NCBI GenBank assembly: GCA_963995525.1 | Contig: OZ023213.1 | Location: 20,993,853-21,057,852, forward strand | DNA: 64,000 bases | Direction of reading: 5' to 3' | DNA from: Escarpia spicata | Lineage: Eukaryota; Annelida; Polychaeta; Sabellida; Siboglinidae | In this document: positions 43,445 to 55,529 of the stretch, piece after piece | How the letters are laid out: each line of letters opens with the position of its first letter | How positions within the stretch are numbered: position 1 is the first letter of the stretch | Program-made: the position numbers and the translations under genes | Notes under the pieces: model-generated | Database searches by the model: none | What the model was told of the DNA's origin: nothing | The model's input: only the letters and a program-made list of their open reading frames with translations

Positions 43445-44081
43445 GTGAGCTGAGTCGCCCCTTCAAGTCTGTTATATAAGTGTACAAATTCCTGTTTTCT
43501 CACTTCTCTTATAAATATAAAGATTATACAGATACTGCATTGCCATGATAAACATAAAATATATGTCAATTTAGAATGTGTGTTGGTGTTAAAACATACA
43601 GTCACATTAAACATGTATTATACTCTGTCATATGAACAATTGTCTAAAAATTAATTATCCATTAACATTGCTAGGCTAAGCTATAAAATTAACATATAAA
43701 AGAAGAATAAAACACATGTGGCAAAATTCCATTCCATTAATCAGTCGCTCAGGCTTATATTTATTCCCTAATAATGCAATATAAATGCAGCCACGGCGTG
43801 GGGGAAGAAACTGTCTCTGAAGCGATTTGTGTTAGCTCAGATATATCTGAATTACCTGCCTGAAGAAAGTTATTCGAACAGATGGTGAACGGCGTGTGTT
43901 GGATCAGTGATAATTTTATGAGCTCTTGTCTTTGATCTCTCACTGTGAGTCTTGGCATCTTTTTGTGTATAATTTAGTTTGTTCATTTTCTTGCCTCTTG
44001 CAATGTTTTTATGTTTTCACTGAATGTGTTACAATCACAATATTAATTTTCTGTGCAGTTGTTTCCTAATGTAATGATGAT

Positions 44082-44520
44082 AACAAGATTTAACAAGATT
44101 GCCGTCCAGAAAATTAACTCTAGATGGCAGGTAGACAAGGAAGCCTTTTCACTTATCGAGAGTCAAGTACTTTTTATCTACGTGTATTCCGCCCTTTTGT
44201 GCACATTTAAAAAAAAAAACATTCACGCTACTGGCACCAACACAATCAGGAGATAATCTGTTCCATTCATTTACAGTCCTTTGTGAGAATGAGAACTTTC
44301 TTATATCTAATCGACACTGTACCTTTACTAATGTAACTTCATGTCCTCTGGTTCTTCTATCTTTCTTAACTGAGAAAAACCATTTCTATTAATATTTTCA
44401 TAACCATTCAATATTTTAAAACACTTCTATCTGATCTCCTCTCAGTCTCCTGGTCTCTAGTGTTGTTAAACCACATTTTTAGGCGTATTTCGTAACTAAG
44501 ATGCCTCAGAAGTTCTTATG
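44082..44520 (-). mobile_element. CR1-like LINE 3' fragment (antisense)
   Basis: Same family as 34990-35475 in reverse: AACAAGATTTAACAAGATTG tail, TTTACAGTCCTTTGTGAGAATGA and TGATCTCCTCTCAGTCTCCTGG blocks. It has many small indels, so it is older than the 31-kb copy. 44520-45540 has no recognised feature. Confidence 0.85.
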
Positions 44521-45542
44521 TTGTTGGAGTGGTGGAACTGGTGATTTCAACGATTGCTGTGACAAATTAACCTCCACACGGACAGACTTTTTGTGTTCAC
44601 AAACAGTTCCTAGGGAAAGAACATTCCTACATTAGCCACATTTCATATGCATTAGTTGAAATGTCAGTAGTTACAATAGCCAGGGCAGCTAATGTTTTTT
44701 ATTGATGTTTTCAAGTAATATGACACTTGTTGTATATGGGGAAGTAGAGGAGAAGAAGGTAGGGAAAATGTATGCGATTTCTCAGCATCCAGAATTTCGC
44801 CTTGAATCTTTTAGCATAAAGCCATATAAATCGGTTAATCATACGTGAATAACAGCTGGTGATGATTGGCTGTAACGTTTATAAATGTTGTAATCTATTT
44901 TATCTTACATTGTGGACATAAAATAAGTTTTTTCTCTCTTTGAGATGATTAGAATAAATCCTTGTTGAAATGCCAGGTTTGCTCTAAATAAAATCTATCC
45001 ATGTTTTTTGTACTTGTCCACACATGTGGTTAATTACCCTTATTCCTGGTGTACTGCTGGAGTCAACAACATGGTTTCTAGGCAGCTTCACAGAATGGGC
45101 CTTTATATGCGTCTTCTACCTATTTGTGTGTTTATTTGTGTCGCATTTGCAGGAATCTTTTATTTCCACACACAGCTGCTTTAATGGTCAAACCCATTGG
45201 TCTAGATGTACCTGTTTTTGTTCCTTCCTTGTAAACACTACTTGTGTACTCTACTTGTGTACACAACTTGTGTACACTACTTTTGTACCCTGGCTTTACA
45301 GCTTCAGCCACTGCTTTTGCCTCTTTTGATCAGCTATAAATCAGCCTACTTGACTTAAAGTCAAGTCAACAAATAGAGGGAGAATAGAAACAGTAAGTTA
45401 TAAGGCCTTTTGATTATTCCTCTTTGCAGGTTCGTCCCATGGCTGAACTATTGGGCTCAATCTGAAGAGACCCTTGGAACTTGAGGGTGTTGACCCTAAT
45501 GTGAGGGTTGCCCCTGGGGTGGGGATTGATACCAGCTTCCAT

Positions 45543-47105
45543 CAGACCTGGGGCCGAGTACATTTTCATGAGTACGAGTACTTTGACGATGGACGAATAC
45601 GAGTACATTGCTAAAAACTGAGTACGAGTACGAGTACAAGTACATTCTCACGAGTACGAGTACGAGTACGAGTACAAGTACATTTTTGTAAATATAAATA
45701 ATAACGTATTGCTAAATTATTAAAATGAATCTAATTTATATAACTCAGCACAAGTGAATATACAATGGCAGTTGATCAATTTTTTTTATGAGGAAAATTG
45801 TAAAAAAAACTCTTTATTTCATCGACAATGACATTTATTTATGTGGCATCCTATGATTTCTGCATCTATTTTCCATTGCACCGGATGAACATGAGTTGTT
45901 CAAAGGTTGAGTCTTTGAGGCTGCACCGTTCAGGGCGGAATACTTTCCCAGCTATGGCTAATGGCTAAGTACAGTCGACATGCTGCTAGTACTAGTTTTA
46001 TACTTCAGCTCTTGCAACAAAGTTGAACAAACAATACTCCAATTAACTTAATCGACAATGTAGTAGATCTCTCTGCAATGTAGGCATGTGGTATCACTGT
46101 CATGATATATCTAGGGGCAATATTGAGTCACTGACCAACTAGGCACACGTAAACCAATCATAAAGTACGATTGACATTTGAGAAAAAAACTTAGCCAATC
46201 AAGTTGATATCTGTCTTTAATGATCACAAATGAGTGGGTAAAAGAGACTGACCAGTGGATACCCCCAGCCAATCATTGAACTTTGCTGGTTGTCTCCAGG
46301 TTAAGCATGTAAAACAAAGCAACCAACAGGAGGATTTGTTACCTGGCATCCCACTGGCTACATGTCTTTGTTTAGCATTTCTCTTATCTCTGCTCCCTCA
46401 GTGTGTGTTCTCTCTGACCTAGACTATCATGCCACATGGCTTCACTGGTGTCACACTAAGTTGGCACCAGATTATATTAGTGTAGGGTGAAGTCTGACTT
46501 GAGCCACCTTACTTCTACAGAGGAAGACTGGCAGTTCTTGTTCTTAGCAGTTAGCACTGTCTGCCAGTGCCAAGTGGCATGGTCTCCAGACTACATTAAA
46601 TGCATTCCCTGTCTAACAGGTGGGTTAACTGCTACTAGTAGTTGGCTCTTTATGGACATCCTGGTGGCTTGATTAAACAGTTTTATGGCCTGAACTGATA
46701 GCCTACAATTATTGTTTGCTTAACAGGGTGTTTCTGACTGGGGAAAGATGCTGCCTGTTGCCATGTTAGGGTATCATAGTCATGGACTCATGGCTATCAG
46801 AGAATGAGGATGTACTATGTGTAGGGATGGCAAGGTGGCATTCTATGTGAAATAACAAAGTATTAAAAAAAATAGTTGAGCATTTAAATATTTCAGGAAA
46901 GTTTGATTTTATAACTGCAAATAAATTAATTGTTCCCAGTATATATTGAGAAAGTACTCAGATGTACTCGTAATGTACTCGTAAAATCTGAGTACAATGA
47001 GTACGAGTATGAGTACATGACCCATAAGTTTTATGAGTACGAGTACGAGTACTTCAAAAATGTACTCGAGTACACGAGTACCGAGTACTTCCGCCCCAGG
47101 TCTGG
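45543..47105 (+). mobile_element. GTACTC-rich non-autonomous DNA element, copy B
   Basis: Begins CAGACCTGGGGCCGAGTAC and ends GAGTACTTCCGCCCCAGGTCTGG, giving terminal inverted repeats of about 11 bp with clustered GAGTAC units behind each end. It is the inverse of copy A with matching interior, about 4.8 kb away. The end type is hAT-like, but flanking 8-mers do not form a clean target duplication. Confidence 0.78.
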
Positions 47106-47628
47106 CTGATGTGCACATCAATTCGCTCAATGCACTGCATGTGAACTGAGCGAAGGACTACGGATCTGCAGTCAGCGAGAACATCGTTTCTCTAAGGCTT
47201 GTGTACTGTTCCATGCAGTCCACTACACAAAAGTTGACAATAATGTGTCATATGTTGTTATGATATGTTAGCGTAAGGGGGCGACAGGGTAGGGTTAGTC
47301 CCGCGAGACTTCTTGGATCGAGGTGGAATGATCATTAAACATCTACCAGAAAGATGGTAATGAAATGTCTGCAATATGTGAATGTTATATGTTATGTATG
47401 TCTGTCTCTTCCTCTCCATCATTCTCCATCCCTTTCTCTCTCCCCTCTCTCCCCTCCTCTCTCTCTCCCCCTCGCTCTCTCTCTCCACCTCTGTTTCTCC
47501 ACCTCCCTCTGCCTCCCTCTTCCTCTCTCTCCCTCGCTCTCCCTCTGGCTGATGTCTGTCTTGAGAGACCATATCATCTACTGTTCCTTGTTGTGACTGC
47601 TCAACTGATGTTTATTTGCTTGTTGTAG

Positions 47629-47730
47629 AATGTGTGGCTGACTGCTCCAAGTGTTCTGTGGCAAACATGTGTGACAATGACTCTTGCAAGTCACCCTTAG
47701 TTTATGACAGTACTTCAAAGACATGTAAAG
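47629..47730 (+). CDS. cysteine-rich extracellular exon 1 (phase 1-1)
   Basis: A 102-nt exon between acceptor TTGCTTGTTGTAG and donor GTATGT. It encodes about 34 residues with five cysteines (CVADCSKCSVANMCD, then SCKSPLVYDSTSKTC), spaced like furin-type/growth-factor-receptor cysteine-rich repeats. Phase 1 at both ends is typical of shuffled extracellular modules, so it can be duplicated without breaking the frame. It pairs with the next exon. Confidence 0.68.
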
Positions 47731-48162
47731 GTATGTATTGCATTCTACAGTGTTTGATATTAATACACGTTCAACTTCAACATTGGTTATTTGTACGTTG
47801 TGCTGGTGGTGCAACACCACTAGACAAAATGGTTTGTTGAGTTTGCAGTGATGTCCTTCCCTACACTAAATTATCGTGGGGAGTCCAATACAAACAACTG
47901 CATTATTAGTGGAATAGCACAAAGCACTCAAAAAAAATTCAAATGCTGTGCTGCAAAAGCATATTCAAATCTATATCACACATTTAATATATTCTACATT
48001 GGAGAACAAAGACTAGCTGTACAGCGGAAACATGTAAATGTTATCCGGTTGCCTTGCATTCTTGCTGTATGTCGCTGTGGATCCGAATGCTGCTGAGACT
48101 TCGCAGTGTTTCTGTGAACCACATACAATTCTGGGTGTAATGCCAAGTTCTTCTGCTTCCAG

Positions 48163-48252
48163 CTTGTGCTGACATCTGTGATTCCTGCACCACTGCTGAT
48201 CAATGTACGACATGCTCGTACGGTTATATGTTTGATGGCACTATATGTTCAA
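48163..48252 (+). CDS. cysteine-rich extracellular exon 2 (phase 1-1)
   Basis: A 90-nt exon (acceptor TGCTTCCAG, donor GTAAGT) encoding CADICDSCTTADQCTTCSYG plus YMFDGTICS, a furin-like repeat with C-x2-C spacing. Phase 1 at both ends, so it continues directly from exon 1. Confidence 0.68.
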
Positions 48253-48489
48253 GTAAGTGGATTACATTGTTGTGTGCAATAAGCCGTCTGTATTATTCAC
48301 GTCAAAGACAAGTGTAAACAACAACAACGTTCACACTGTGAATCGGGCAGATGTGTCTAAAGATGAGATTCTACTCCCATGGTTAAATCGTACCAGAATA
48401 ATTTATTTTTATTTTTGGATACTCGTCTCACACTTTAAACATACCTGACCCTAGAAGTTCTTACAACATAACAAGGAAAATATATAATT

Positions 48490-48730
48490 TATACCTGCCA
48501 ACTTTTTTGTTGAAATCTGGGAGATTCCTCAGGGGTTCAGCATGTTTCCCATATATCTCGGATCTTGACATAAGAAGATTGGTGTGGTTGCTATTGGAGA
48601 TTTTTTGCTGGAAATTCAGTGGTTCAGCACGTATTGGCACATCTCCCATGGTGTCGCGCTGTCTCGAAGACGGGAGACTTACCTATATTCCGGGCAACTC
48701 CCAGATTTCACGGGTGAGTTGACAGGTATA
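48490..48730. mobile_element. MITE with TATACCTG(C/T)CAACT ends
   Basis: A 241-bp element with 15-bp terminal inverted repeats (TATACCTGCCAACTT and, inverted, TATACCTGTCAACTC). It is flanked by perfect ATAATT 6-bp direct repeats (48484-48489 and 48731-48736). A truncated copy at 51711-51818 exists because the segmental duplication ends inside it. 48740-50200 has no gene I can support. Confidence 0.85.
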
Positions 48731-50804
48731 ATAATTGATTAGCTTAGCTGTATAAATCCAAACAGCATAAGGGAAAAAAATCTTTGCCGCCCGACCTAAT
48801 ATCATGTTGTTAAATTACGGGAATGTTTATTTCTTATTGGTCTGAAAAAATTGTTATTGACATCTTCACAGCACAGATCAATGCCTCCTAGTTGTCTTGA
48901 ACATTCTTGTTCACAGGAATTTTTTCCATCCTCCAATCAGTTGCACCTAAATTTAATGCACATTTTGTACACAAAATTAATTTTTTCGTAATGTTGAACA
49001 CTGAGAATGGACCCAACCCCAAATGTGCAACACTTGGATCCTACCCCTTTTAAAATGCAGTTCATTTTGAGCTGAGGCCATAGATTGTAACTGGCCTATA
49101 GTCAGGGGGCTTAATCTTATAATTGTTCACATCTTTCCACAATCACCATTTTTGGACCAGCGTTAGATATGGCCGTGACAGTTCATTCTTCCACGGGAGC
49201 CAAGCTGAGCTCCCTATGTGACGGTCATATGGGACAAAACCAAGATGGCCACTGTCCGTTGTAAGGTTGTGCAATAACTCGAGAACCAAAAGTAGTAGAA
49301 CCATAAATGAGGCCACTTTTAGGCGTTTTCGAGAATAACAAATTCTTTTCCTGTGTTTTCTTAAATATTCAGGTTAAGTGTCACTTCAGTGAAGGTAACG
49401 GTCAAATTTGCTCATAAATGCACCAAAATCGATGTATCTGTTGATGATTCGATTGATCTTACTGTGTGAACAGGGGTATAGTTTGTATTATTATGTTCGA
49501 ACCAATACTGAAAGGCGAAATGGATTATATATAATGAAGGTCAAGGTGAAGATCAATGTCGTCATTTATTACAGAAACTTATGATTATGTACAACTGGGA
49601 ATGTAACCCAGTTCATAGTAATGATATTATTCTAGAAATAGCAATGATATGTCAGTTAGATACACAAATTCAATGATATTTTGTTTCAACCGTTATTGTG
49701 AAGATTTAATTTTAAAATAGTTCAGAATCATTGCTTCAATGGGTCGAAACGAAACCTGCAATGAATGTTCCTAAACAATAGCATCCATCATCCGACCATC
49801 CTTCTATCCATTAGTAGAAGTTCAATGGTTAGCATCTTTGCCATCATTGTTTAGGAAGCCACCCTCGCACTTGCACAATGCTGTGCAATGAAGGCCTGCC
49901 CTGCAGTTCTTTCAATTGCCCTTGCACGTTTCATGCAGCCACCATGTAGGAGGAGGGCACAAGCCATACTTGCATCGGCGAGAGTGGTCCAGAAAGGAAG
50001 CCATTGCTTGCTGCGCTCATCCTGTTCCCATCTCTATTGACCAAACACAGCGATTGCCTGGTGGCAAGCGGTTGACTGCTTCCCGATAAAAGAGACTTGG
50101 AACAAGTACCTCTTGATATGCTCGAAGAGGGCGGCCTGGGTCGTTGATGACTGCCATTGGAGAAGAGTTGATGCCTTGCATCGTTGACAGTTGCAGAACC
50201 ACATGTCTTGCTGATGAGCACATCAAATCGCTCAATTTACTGCATGTGAACTGAGCGAAGGACTACGGATCTGCAGTCAGCGAGAACATCGTCTCTATAA
50301 GGCTTGTGTACTGTTCTATGCAGTCCACTACAAAAAAAGTTAACAATAATGTGTCATAAGTTGTTATGATATGTTAGTGTAAGGGGGCGACATGGTAGGG
50401 TTATTCCCGCGAGACTTCTCGGATCGTGGTGGAATGATCATTAGACATCTACCAGAAAGATGGTAATGAAATATCTGCAGTATGTGAATGTTATATGTTA
50501 TGTATGTCTGTCTCTCTTCCTCTCCATCATTCTCCATCCCTCTCCCCTCCTCTCTCTCTCCCCCTCGGTCTCTCTCCACCTCTGTCTCTCTCCCTCCCTC
50601 TGCCTCCCTCTTCCTCTCTCTCCCTTGCTCTCCCTCTCTCTCCATCACTCTTCCTCTCTCTCTGCCTCGCTCTCCCTCTCTCTTTGTCTCCTTTCTCTGT
50701 GTCACTCTCTCCCTGTCTCTATGGCTGAAGTCTGTCTTGAGAGACTGTGTCATCTACTGTTCCTTGTTGTGACTGCTCAACTGATGTTTATTTGCTTGTT
50801 GTAG

Positions 50805-50906
50805 AATGTGCGGCTGACTGCTCCAAGTGTTCTGTGGCAAACGTGTGTGACAGTGACTCTTGCAAGTCACCCTTAGTTTATGACAGTACTTGAAAGAAAT
50901 GTAAAG
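50805..50906 (+). pseudogene. duplicated exon 1 carrying a premature stop
   Basis: Same splice sites and length as 47629-47730, but the Ser codon TCA has become TGA (within GACAGTACTTGAAAG). Inclusion would truncate the protein in phase 1. Its partner exon at 51356 remains open. Confidence 0.75.
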
Positions 50907-51355
50907 GTATGTATTGCATTCTACAGTGTTTGATATTAATACACGTTCAACTTCAACATTGGTTATTTGTTGTACGTTGTGCTGGTGGTGCAACACCACT
51001 AGACAAAATGGTGTGTTGAGTTTGCAGTGATGTCCTTCCCTACACGTAAATTATCATGGGGAGTCCAACACAAACAACTGCATTGTTAGCGGAATAGCAC
51101 AATGCACTCACAAAATTAAAATACTGTGCTGCAAATGCATATTGAAATCTATATCACACAGTTAATATATTCTACATTGCAGAACAATGACGAGCTTTAC
51201 AGCGGACACATGTAAATGTTATCCGGTTGCCTTGCAGATAAACATGCAGCCTTCTTGCTGTATGTCGCAGTGGATCCGAGTGCTGCTGAGACATCGCAGT
51301 GTTTCTGTGAACCACATACAATTCTGGGTGTTATATCAAGTTCTTCTGCTTCTAG

Positions 51356-51445
51356 CTTGTGCTGACATCTGTGATTCCTGCACCACTGCTGATCAATGTA
51401 CGACATGCTCGTACGGTTATATGTTTGATGGCACTACATGTTCAA
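51356..51445 (+). CDS. duplicated exon 2 (open)
   Basis: A 90-nt copy of exon 48163-48252 encoding the same C-x2-C module, with Thr for Ile near the end (FDGTTCS). Splice sites are intact (TGCTTCTAG and GTAAGT), in phase 1-1. It joins in frame to the exon at 51985. Confidence 0.65.
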
Positions 51446-51984
51446 GTAAGTGGATTACATTGTTGTGTGCAATACGCCGTCTGTATTATTCACGTCAAAG
51501 ACAAGTGTAAATAATCCAGTCTGTGTGAGAGCAATAAACAGACAACAATGTTTACACTGTGAATCAGGCAGATGTGTCTAAAGATGATACTCTACTCCCA
51601 TGGTTAAATCGTACCAGAATAATTTATTTTTATTTTTGGATACTCGTCTGACACCTTAAACATACCTGACCCTAGAAGTTCTTACAACATGACAAAGAAA
51701 ATATATAATTTATACCTGCCAACTTTTTTGTTGAAATCCGGGAGATTCCTCAGGGGTTCAGCATGTTTCCCATATATCTCGGATCTTGACATAGGAAGAT
51801 TGGTGTGGTTGCTATTGGACTCGACGCGTCAAATCAGTTTATTGTCTTTAGTGACATTTTATATGACTCGTTTTAGTTTTGATGTTTGCGTCGATCTCAA
51901 ACTTGTAATTAACTTTTACAGCCACCGAAATAAACAAAGTTTTGAAGACAAATTATAACTCAAAGGTTTGTTTACAATTTACAG

Positions 51985-52072
51985 ATGTTGAGACAAGTTA
52001 CGGAAAGTTGACATCGTCTGTAGGTGGTCATGTGACAGAGATGCTGAGGGCACAGAGGGGGTTAACCCTCAT
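51985..52072 (+). CDS. downstream exon, phase 1 to 2
   Basis: An 88-nt exon (acceptor CAATTTACAG, donor GTAAGTA). Continuing the phase of the cysteine-rich exon, it reads VETSYGKLTSSVGGHVTEM, then LRAQRGLTL, with no stop. There is no cysteine, so the modular part ends here. No domain is recognised. Confidence 0.6.
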
Positions 52073-52383
52073 GTAAGTAAGCCCTTTTATATATGTGTGT
52101 TGACATTGACACGACACATGTGTCAGTTCATGTGTCACTAAACTAAACACACCTACGTGACAAACTTTGACAGGTGCACAGCTAATTTGTCGTCTTTTAG
52201 AAGATCAACAAAAGTGGATCTGTTTCTTGATCAAGTTACAATTACAAAGCCCACATTTCTTTACGAATCCACGTGTAATTGGTGGTAAATAATTACACCG
52301 GAAGTTGTGGTCGTAAAGTTAGTGTTGTTGTAATTTTGCCTTGTAATGAGTGTAATCAACAACAGTCATTAATTATGTTCCAG

Positions 52384-52456
52384 TCTCTACAGCTGTTCTC
52401 TGTCACGTGACACCTGCCGTCATCTGGAGGACGAGTTTGGTGACAGAGTATGGCTG
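52384..52456 (+). CDS. downstream exon, phase 2 to 0
   Basis: A 73-nt exon (acceptor TATGTTCCAG, donor GTAAGT). In the phase left by the previous exon it reads LYSCSLSRDTCRHLEDEFGD, then RVWL, open throughout. The phase match across three consecutive exons supports one gene. Confidence 0.6.
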
Positions 52457-53737
52457 GTAAGTAGATCAGTTAACTTAGTCCTGGTCATTCACCCTCCTTG
52501 TCCCGGTTTACCCTGCTGTGTCAAAGAGAACCCGACCCTTGTTGCTCGGGGGTTATAACCTGCGATACACCGATGTCATACCAGGGCAGTGACTTTATGG
52601 GTCTGAAGGCCCTAGAAAGGGTTCGATTCCCGAAAACGCCGTTAAATTGTGTCGCTGGATGTGACAAATGTCCCCGTATTGTGTATCTGTGTTTATTTAT
52701 ACAGTCGTTAGTTAAGTTGTGGCGTTATAAACTGGGTAACGATGATGTTTACCCCTCATGTTGTATACAAGGGATTGACCCAAGGTCAGGCCTTAAATGT
52801 ATCACATTGTAGCATCAGTCCAAGTCAGCACAGCTCAAACAAAGAAACATTGTATCTAAATCGTCCACTCTTTGTCAACAACAACTGTCAAAACAGACCA
52901 GAAAGTGTGTTTTATATATCTCAAACAACATGGACTGTTCTTGTCAAATATTAATATTAGTTTACGTGGTAGAGTCATATTAATCTATGATATATTTAAT
53001 CTAAATTATAGAAACATGTTTTTGTTATCAATATTTTTATATGAAGGAGTCAACTTGGATTGTCTTCATGTTCGCATGTGTGCACGAGTAATGCGTGCGT
53101 GCACACGTTTATACATATAGCAGTCAATGATGGCAGAACTACAACCGGGTTAACTACATAAATCAGTAAAGTGTTATCTTCTGTTGTTAGTCTGGTCAAC
53201 ACAACTGACCGTGACACTGCAGCGCCTGCTCGAGACTTACCTCCATTACGTCACTTATTTACGTCTAATCACACTTGCAATTGACCTTTCTGCTTATGCT
53301 TTTTTGTCATAAATATATATATATATATATATCTTATGGAAGGTAATTTTGCCGAGTGTATTTTAGTTTATTTCTTACTGTTAGTATATTGTATTCCTTA
53401 TTCTTAGCCTAGCAATTTGATTGTATACTTAGACAATACTGTTATTATTTGATACTGTTGCGTTTGATGTATATACAGTGTAGTATGATTGACGTGTCTG
53501 AATGTACAAAGCCAAACACAGTCGTCATCGACATATATTTAATTCTACATAATTATCATGGCAGTAAATTAGCTGTCTCTTAATGAATGCTCATGGGAAA
53601 GAAAGGTCAATTATGCTTTTGTAGTTACATTTTTGTATTTTGTTTAGATGTTTAAGTTATCATTAGCGCTAGATAAAAACGTGTTCTGTATATAAAAGTT
53701 TCATTCTGATATGACTTTATTTGACATTATATTGTAG

Positions 53738-53827
53738 GCACTTCAACAAAACCTGCCAGCTGGTTCCTGCATCGTGTGCAGAAAGCCAGTCTGTGCAGAG
53801 CTAATTTTTTCACAGGCACCTGTGTAG
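53738..53827 (+). CDS. probable terminal exon of the cysteine-rich gene
   Basis: After acceptor ATATTGTAG, phase 0 gives 29 residues (ALQQNLPAGSCIVCRKPVCA and on) and a TAG stop. The phase agrees with the donor at 52456. A poly(A) signal is seen only at 55053, so the 3' end is uncertain and intervening exons may be missed. Confidence 0.45.
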   Translation, partial: ALQQNLPAGSCIVCRKPVCAELIFSQAPV

Positions 53828-55185
53828 TGGTTTGTTTTAACTTGTGTTTTGGTGGTGTATTTCTGGTCACTTATCTCATTCACTGTTGGATCGTGTTAGG
53901 CTGAACATTATCCATGTTGTTTTCTTTTTTGAAATTTGATCCAATTTATGCTAAATGTCATCGATTTGATGACAGCTGTGTTTCACTTGCTGTTTTAACA
54001 TTGAAGGATGCATTAGGGGGATGATTATGTTCTTAGGTTTAAGTTAGTCTGTGTTGAAAAAATCATTGCGTAGAACGAAAGAGATTTTTTGTTGAACTGC
54101 CTATTTATTGTGTCTCGTGCGTTATTGCTTTGCTGTGTTATGTCTTCATGTGTCATTCACGTTTACCATGTGAGGTTACTATCTATGGCAGATGTTGCTA
54201 ATTTATGGTAAATATGCAGCTACTAAAATACGCATACTCCAACATTTGTATAACCGGTTAAATTTTAACATAAAACGTCATTGCTTTGGAATGTTTAGAA
54301 CAGCTTTTTTTATGTATATTAAAAAATACTGTAATTGAGAAGCGATGTTAACAAGCTATTAATTTCTCTATTAGCAGAATATGTCACAATCAATATTTGC
54401 GATGTTACAAGGAAAATGAGATGTTTTAGTACCGGGTATATATGGTAATAATTGTTTGTATTATTTAGCATTATATGTTCTCTATGTGTATGATGTATAT
54501 GGTATAATTTCATATATGTAAACATCGTTATTTATTTGTATAATTACGTTGACCATACACCCATTGTCTCACTTGATTGCTCTACTGTGTGTACGTGATG
54601 GTACAACATGTGTACGAGTCACATTTGGTAGTTGCTCAGCGGTGTACTGTGGTCCAGAATTCATTGAAGGTCAATGTCACCATTCCATTTAACAAGTGAT
54701 CAATGTTATGGTAGTTTAATTAACTTATACTATTTTTAAAGTATATGCAGTTGTACCATAATGAGGTAACTTGAAGTGTACATACTTCAAAATCGTTCAT
54801 GTATATTTGTTTTACTTTAAGCCCAGTCCAAGGCATGGTGTTTTGGTAAATACCACTCATTGGTCAGAATGTTTGTTGTGACATCACACCACATTGTTAT
54901 GCGTGTCTTTGCCACTGCAGCGAGTTAGGCAAATCTACATCAAACAGCGTGTGGGCCGCAGCGTTGTCTTTCACGGCCACTAGTGGTAGATCGATGTCGT
55001 CATGTTAACAGCTAGCTCCTGTATGTTGTATGCACTACAGAAATTATGTTTGAATAAAAACTACTCGATAAGTCACGTTATAATGGACTTGAACTGTTTA
55101 TTATTGCGTCAATATTATTATGTGTCTGTGACAATTAAATGTTTTATTTCAACAAATAAGTCATAGTCTGCAAAATATGTGACCA
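53828..55185. other. no gene; possible 3' UTR
   Basis: AT-rich, no convincing ORF. AATAAA at 55053-55058 could end the upstream gene's transcript. Confidence 0.4.
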
Positions 55186-55191
55186 CAATGC

Positions 55192-55525
55192 AAAAGGTAA
55201 GTTCTAATATAGCGCAGTATCCAGTCCTCAGGACTGCTCAAAGCGCTTTACACTTTACTCCCTGGCAGACCTGTTCAATCAAACACCATTTTGACTTCTC
55301 TGGGAAGCATTCAGCCACGCTGCAATTAATGCACGAAGACTATTCGTACACAAATATCCACTACTGTCCATAGCCAGGTACTCATTCATACAGCTGAATG
55401 AACTGAAGCAATGTAGAGTAAACGAACTTGCCCAAGGTTCAACACCGCCGCACTGGATTCGAACCCGCATTTTCTCAGTCGAGAGTCTGGAGGTCTTACC
55501 CCTGTGCTACTCCACAATGCAACAT
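55192..55525 (-). mobile_element. tRNA-derived SINE (antisense), full length
   Basis: On the minus strand the head has box A-like TAGCACAGGGGTAAGA and box B GGTTCGAATCC of a Pol III promoter. The shared body follows (CCTTGGGCAAGTTCGTTTAC, TTGCTTCAGTTCATTCAGC). The tail GTAAAGCGCTTTGAGCAGTCC resembles the L2-like LINE end at 16195. Confidence 0.88.
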
Positions 55526-55529
55526 GCTG

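Larger units (their letters stand above)
47107..48597 (+). repeat. tandem segmental duplication, unit 1
   Basis: Nearly the whole stretch aligns with 50213-51818 (for example CTGAGCGAAGGACTACGGATC, both cysteine-rich exons and the start of the MITE). The offset grows from 3.11 to 3.22 kb because of indels, mainly in the CT-rich tract (about 47400-47545 versus 50510-50722). Confidence 0.9.
50213..51818 (+). repeat. tandem segmental duplication, unit 2
   Basis: Second unit of the duplication described at 47107. It breaks inside the MITE after TGTGGTTGCTATTGGA, which shows that the MITE was present before the duplication. Confidence 0.9.

Noticed and set aside
47354..47596. Ser/Leu/Pro-rich ORFs over CT-rich tracts (also 50460-50804)
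   Set aside because: Low-complexity CT microsatellites next to the duplicated exons; the reading frames do not continue into the exons.
49931..50221. 96-codon minus-strand ORF before the second duplication unit
   Set aside because: No domain, no splice or promoter support; not reported as a gene.
55440..55525. Possible tRNA gene
   Set aside because: The A/B-box sequence is the head of a SINE with the shared body and LINE-like tail. The same applies to 60595-60665.
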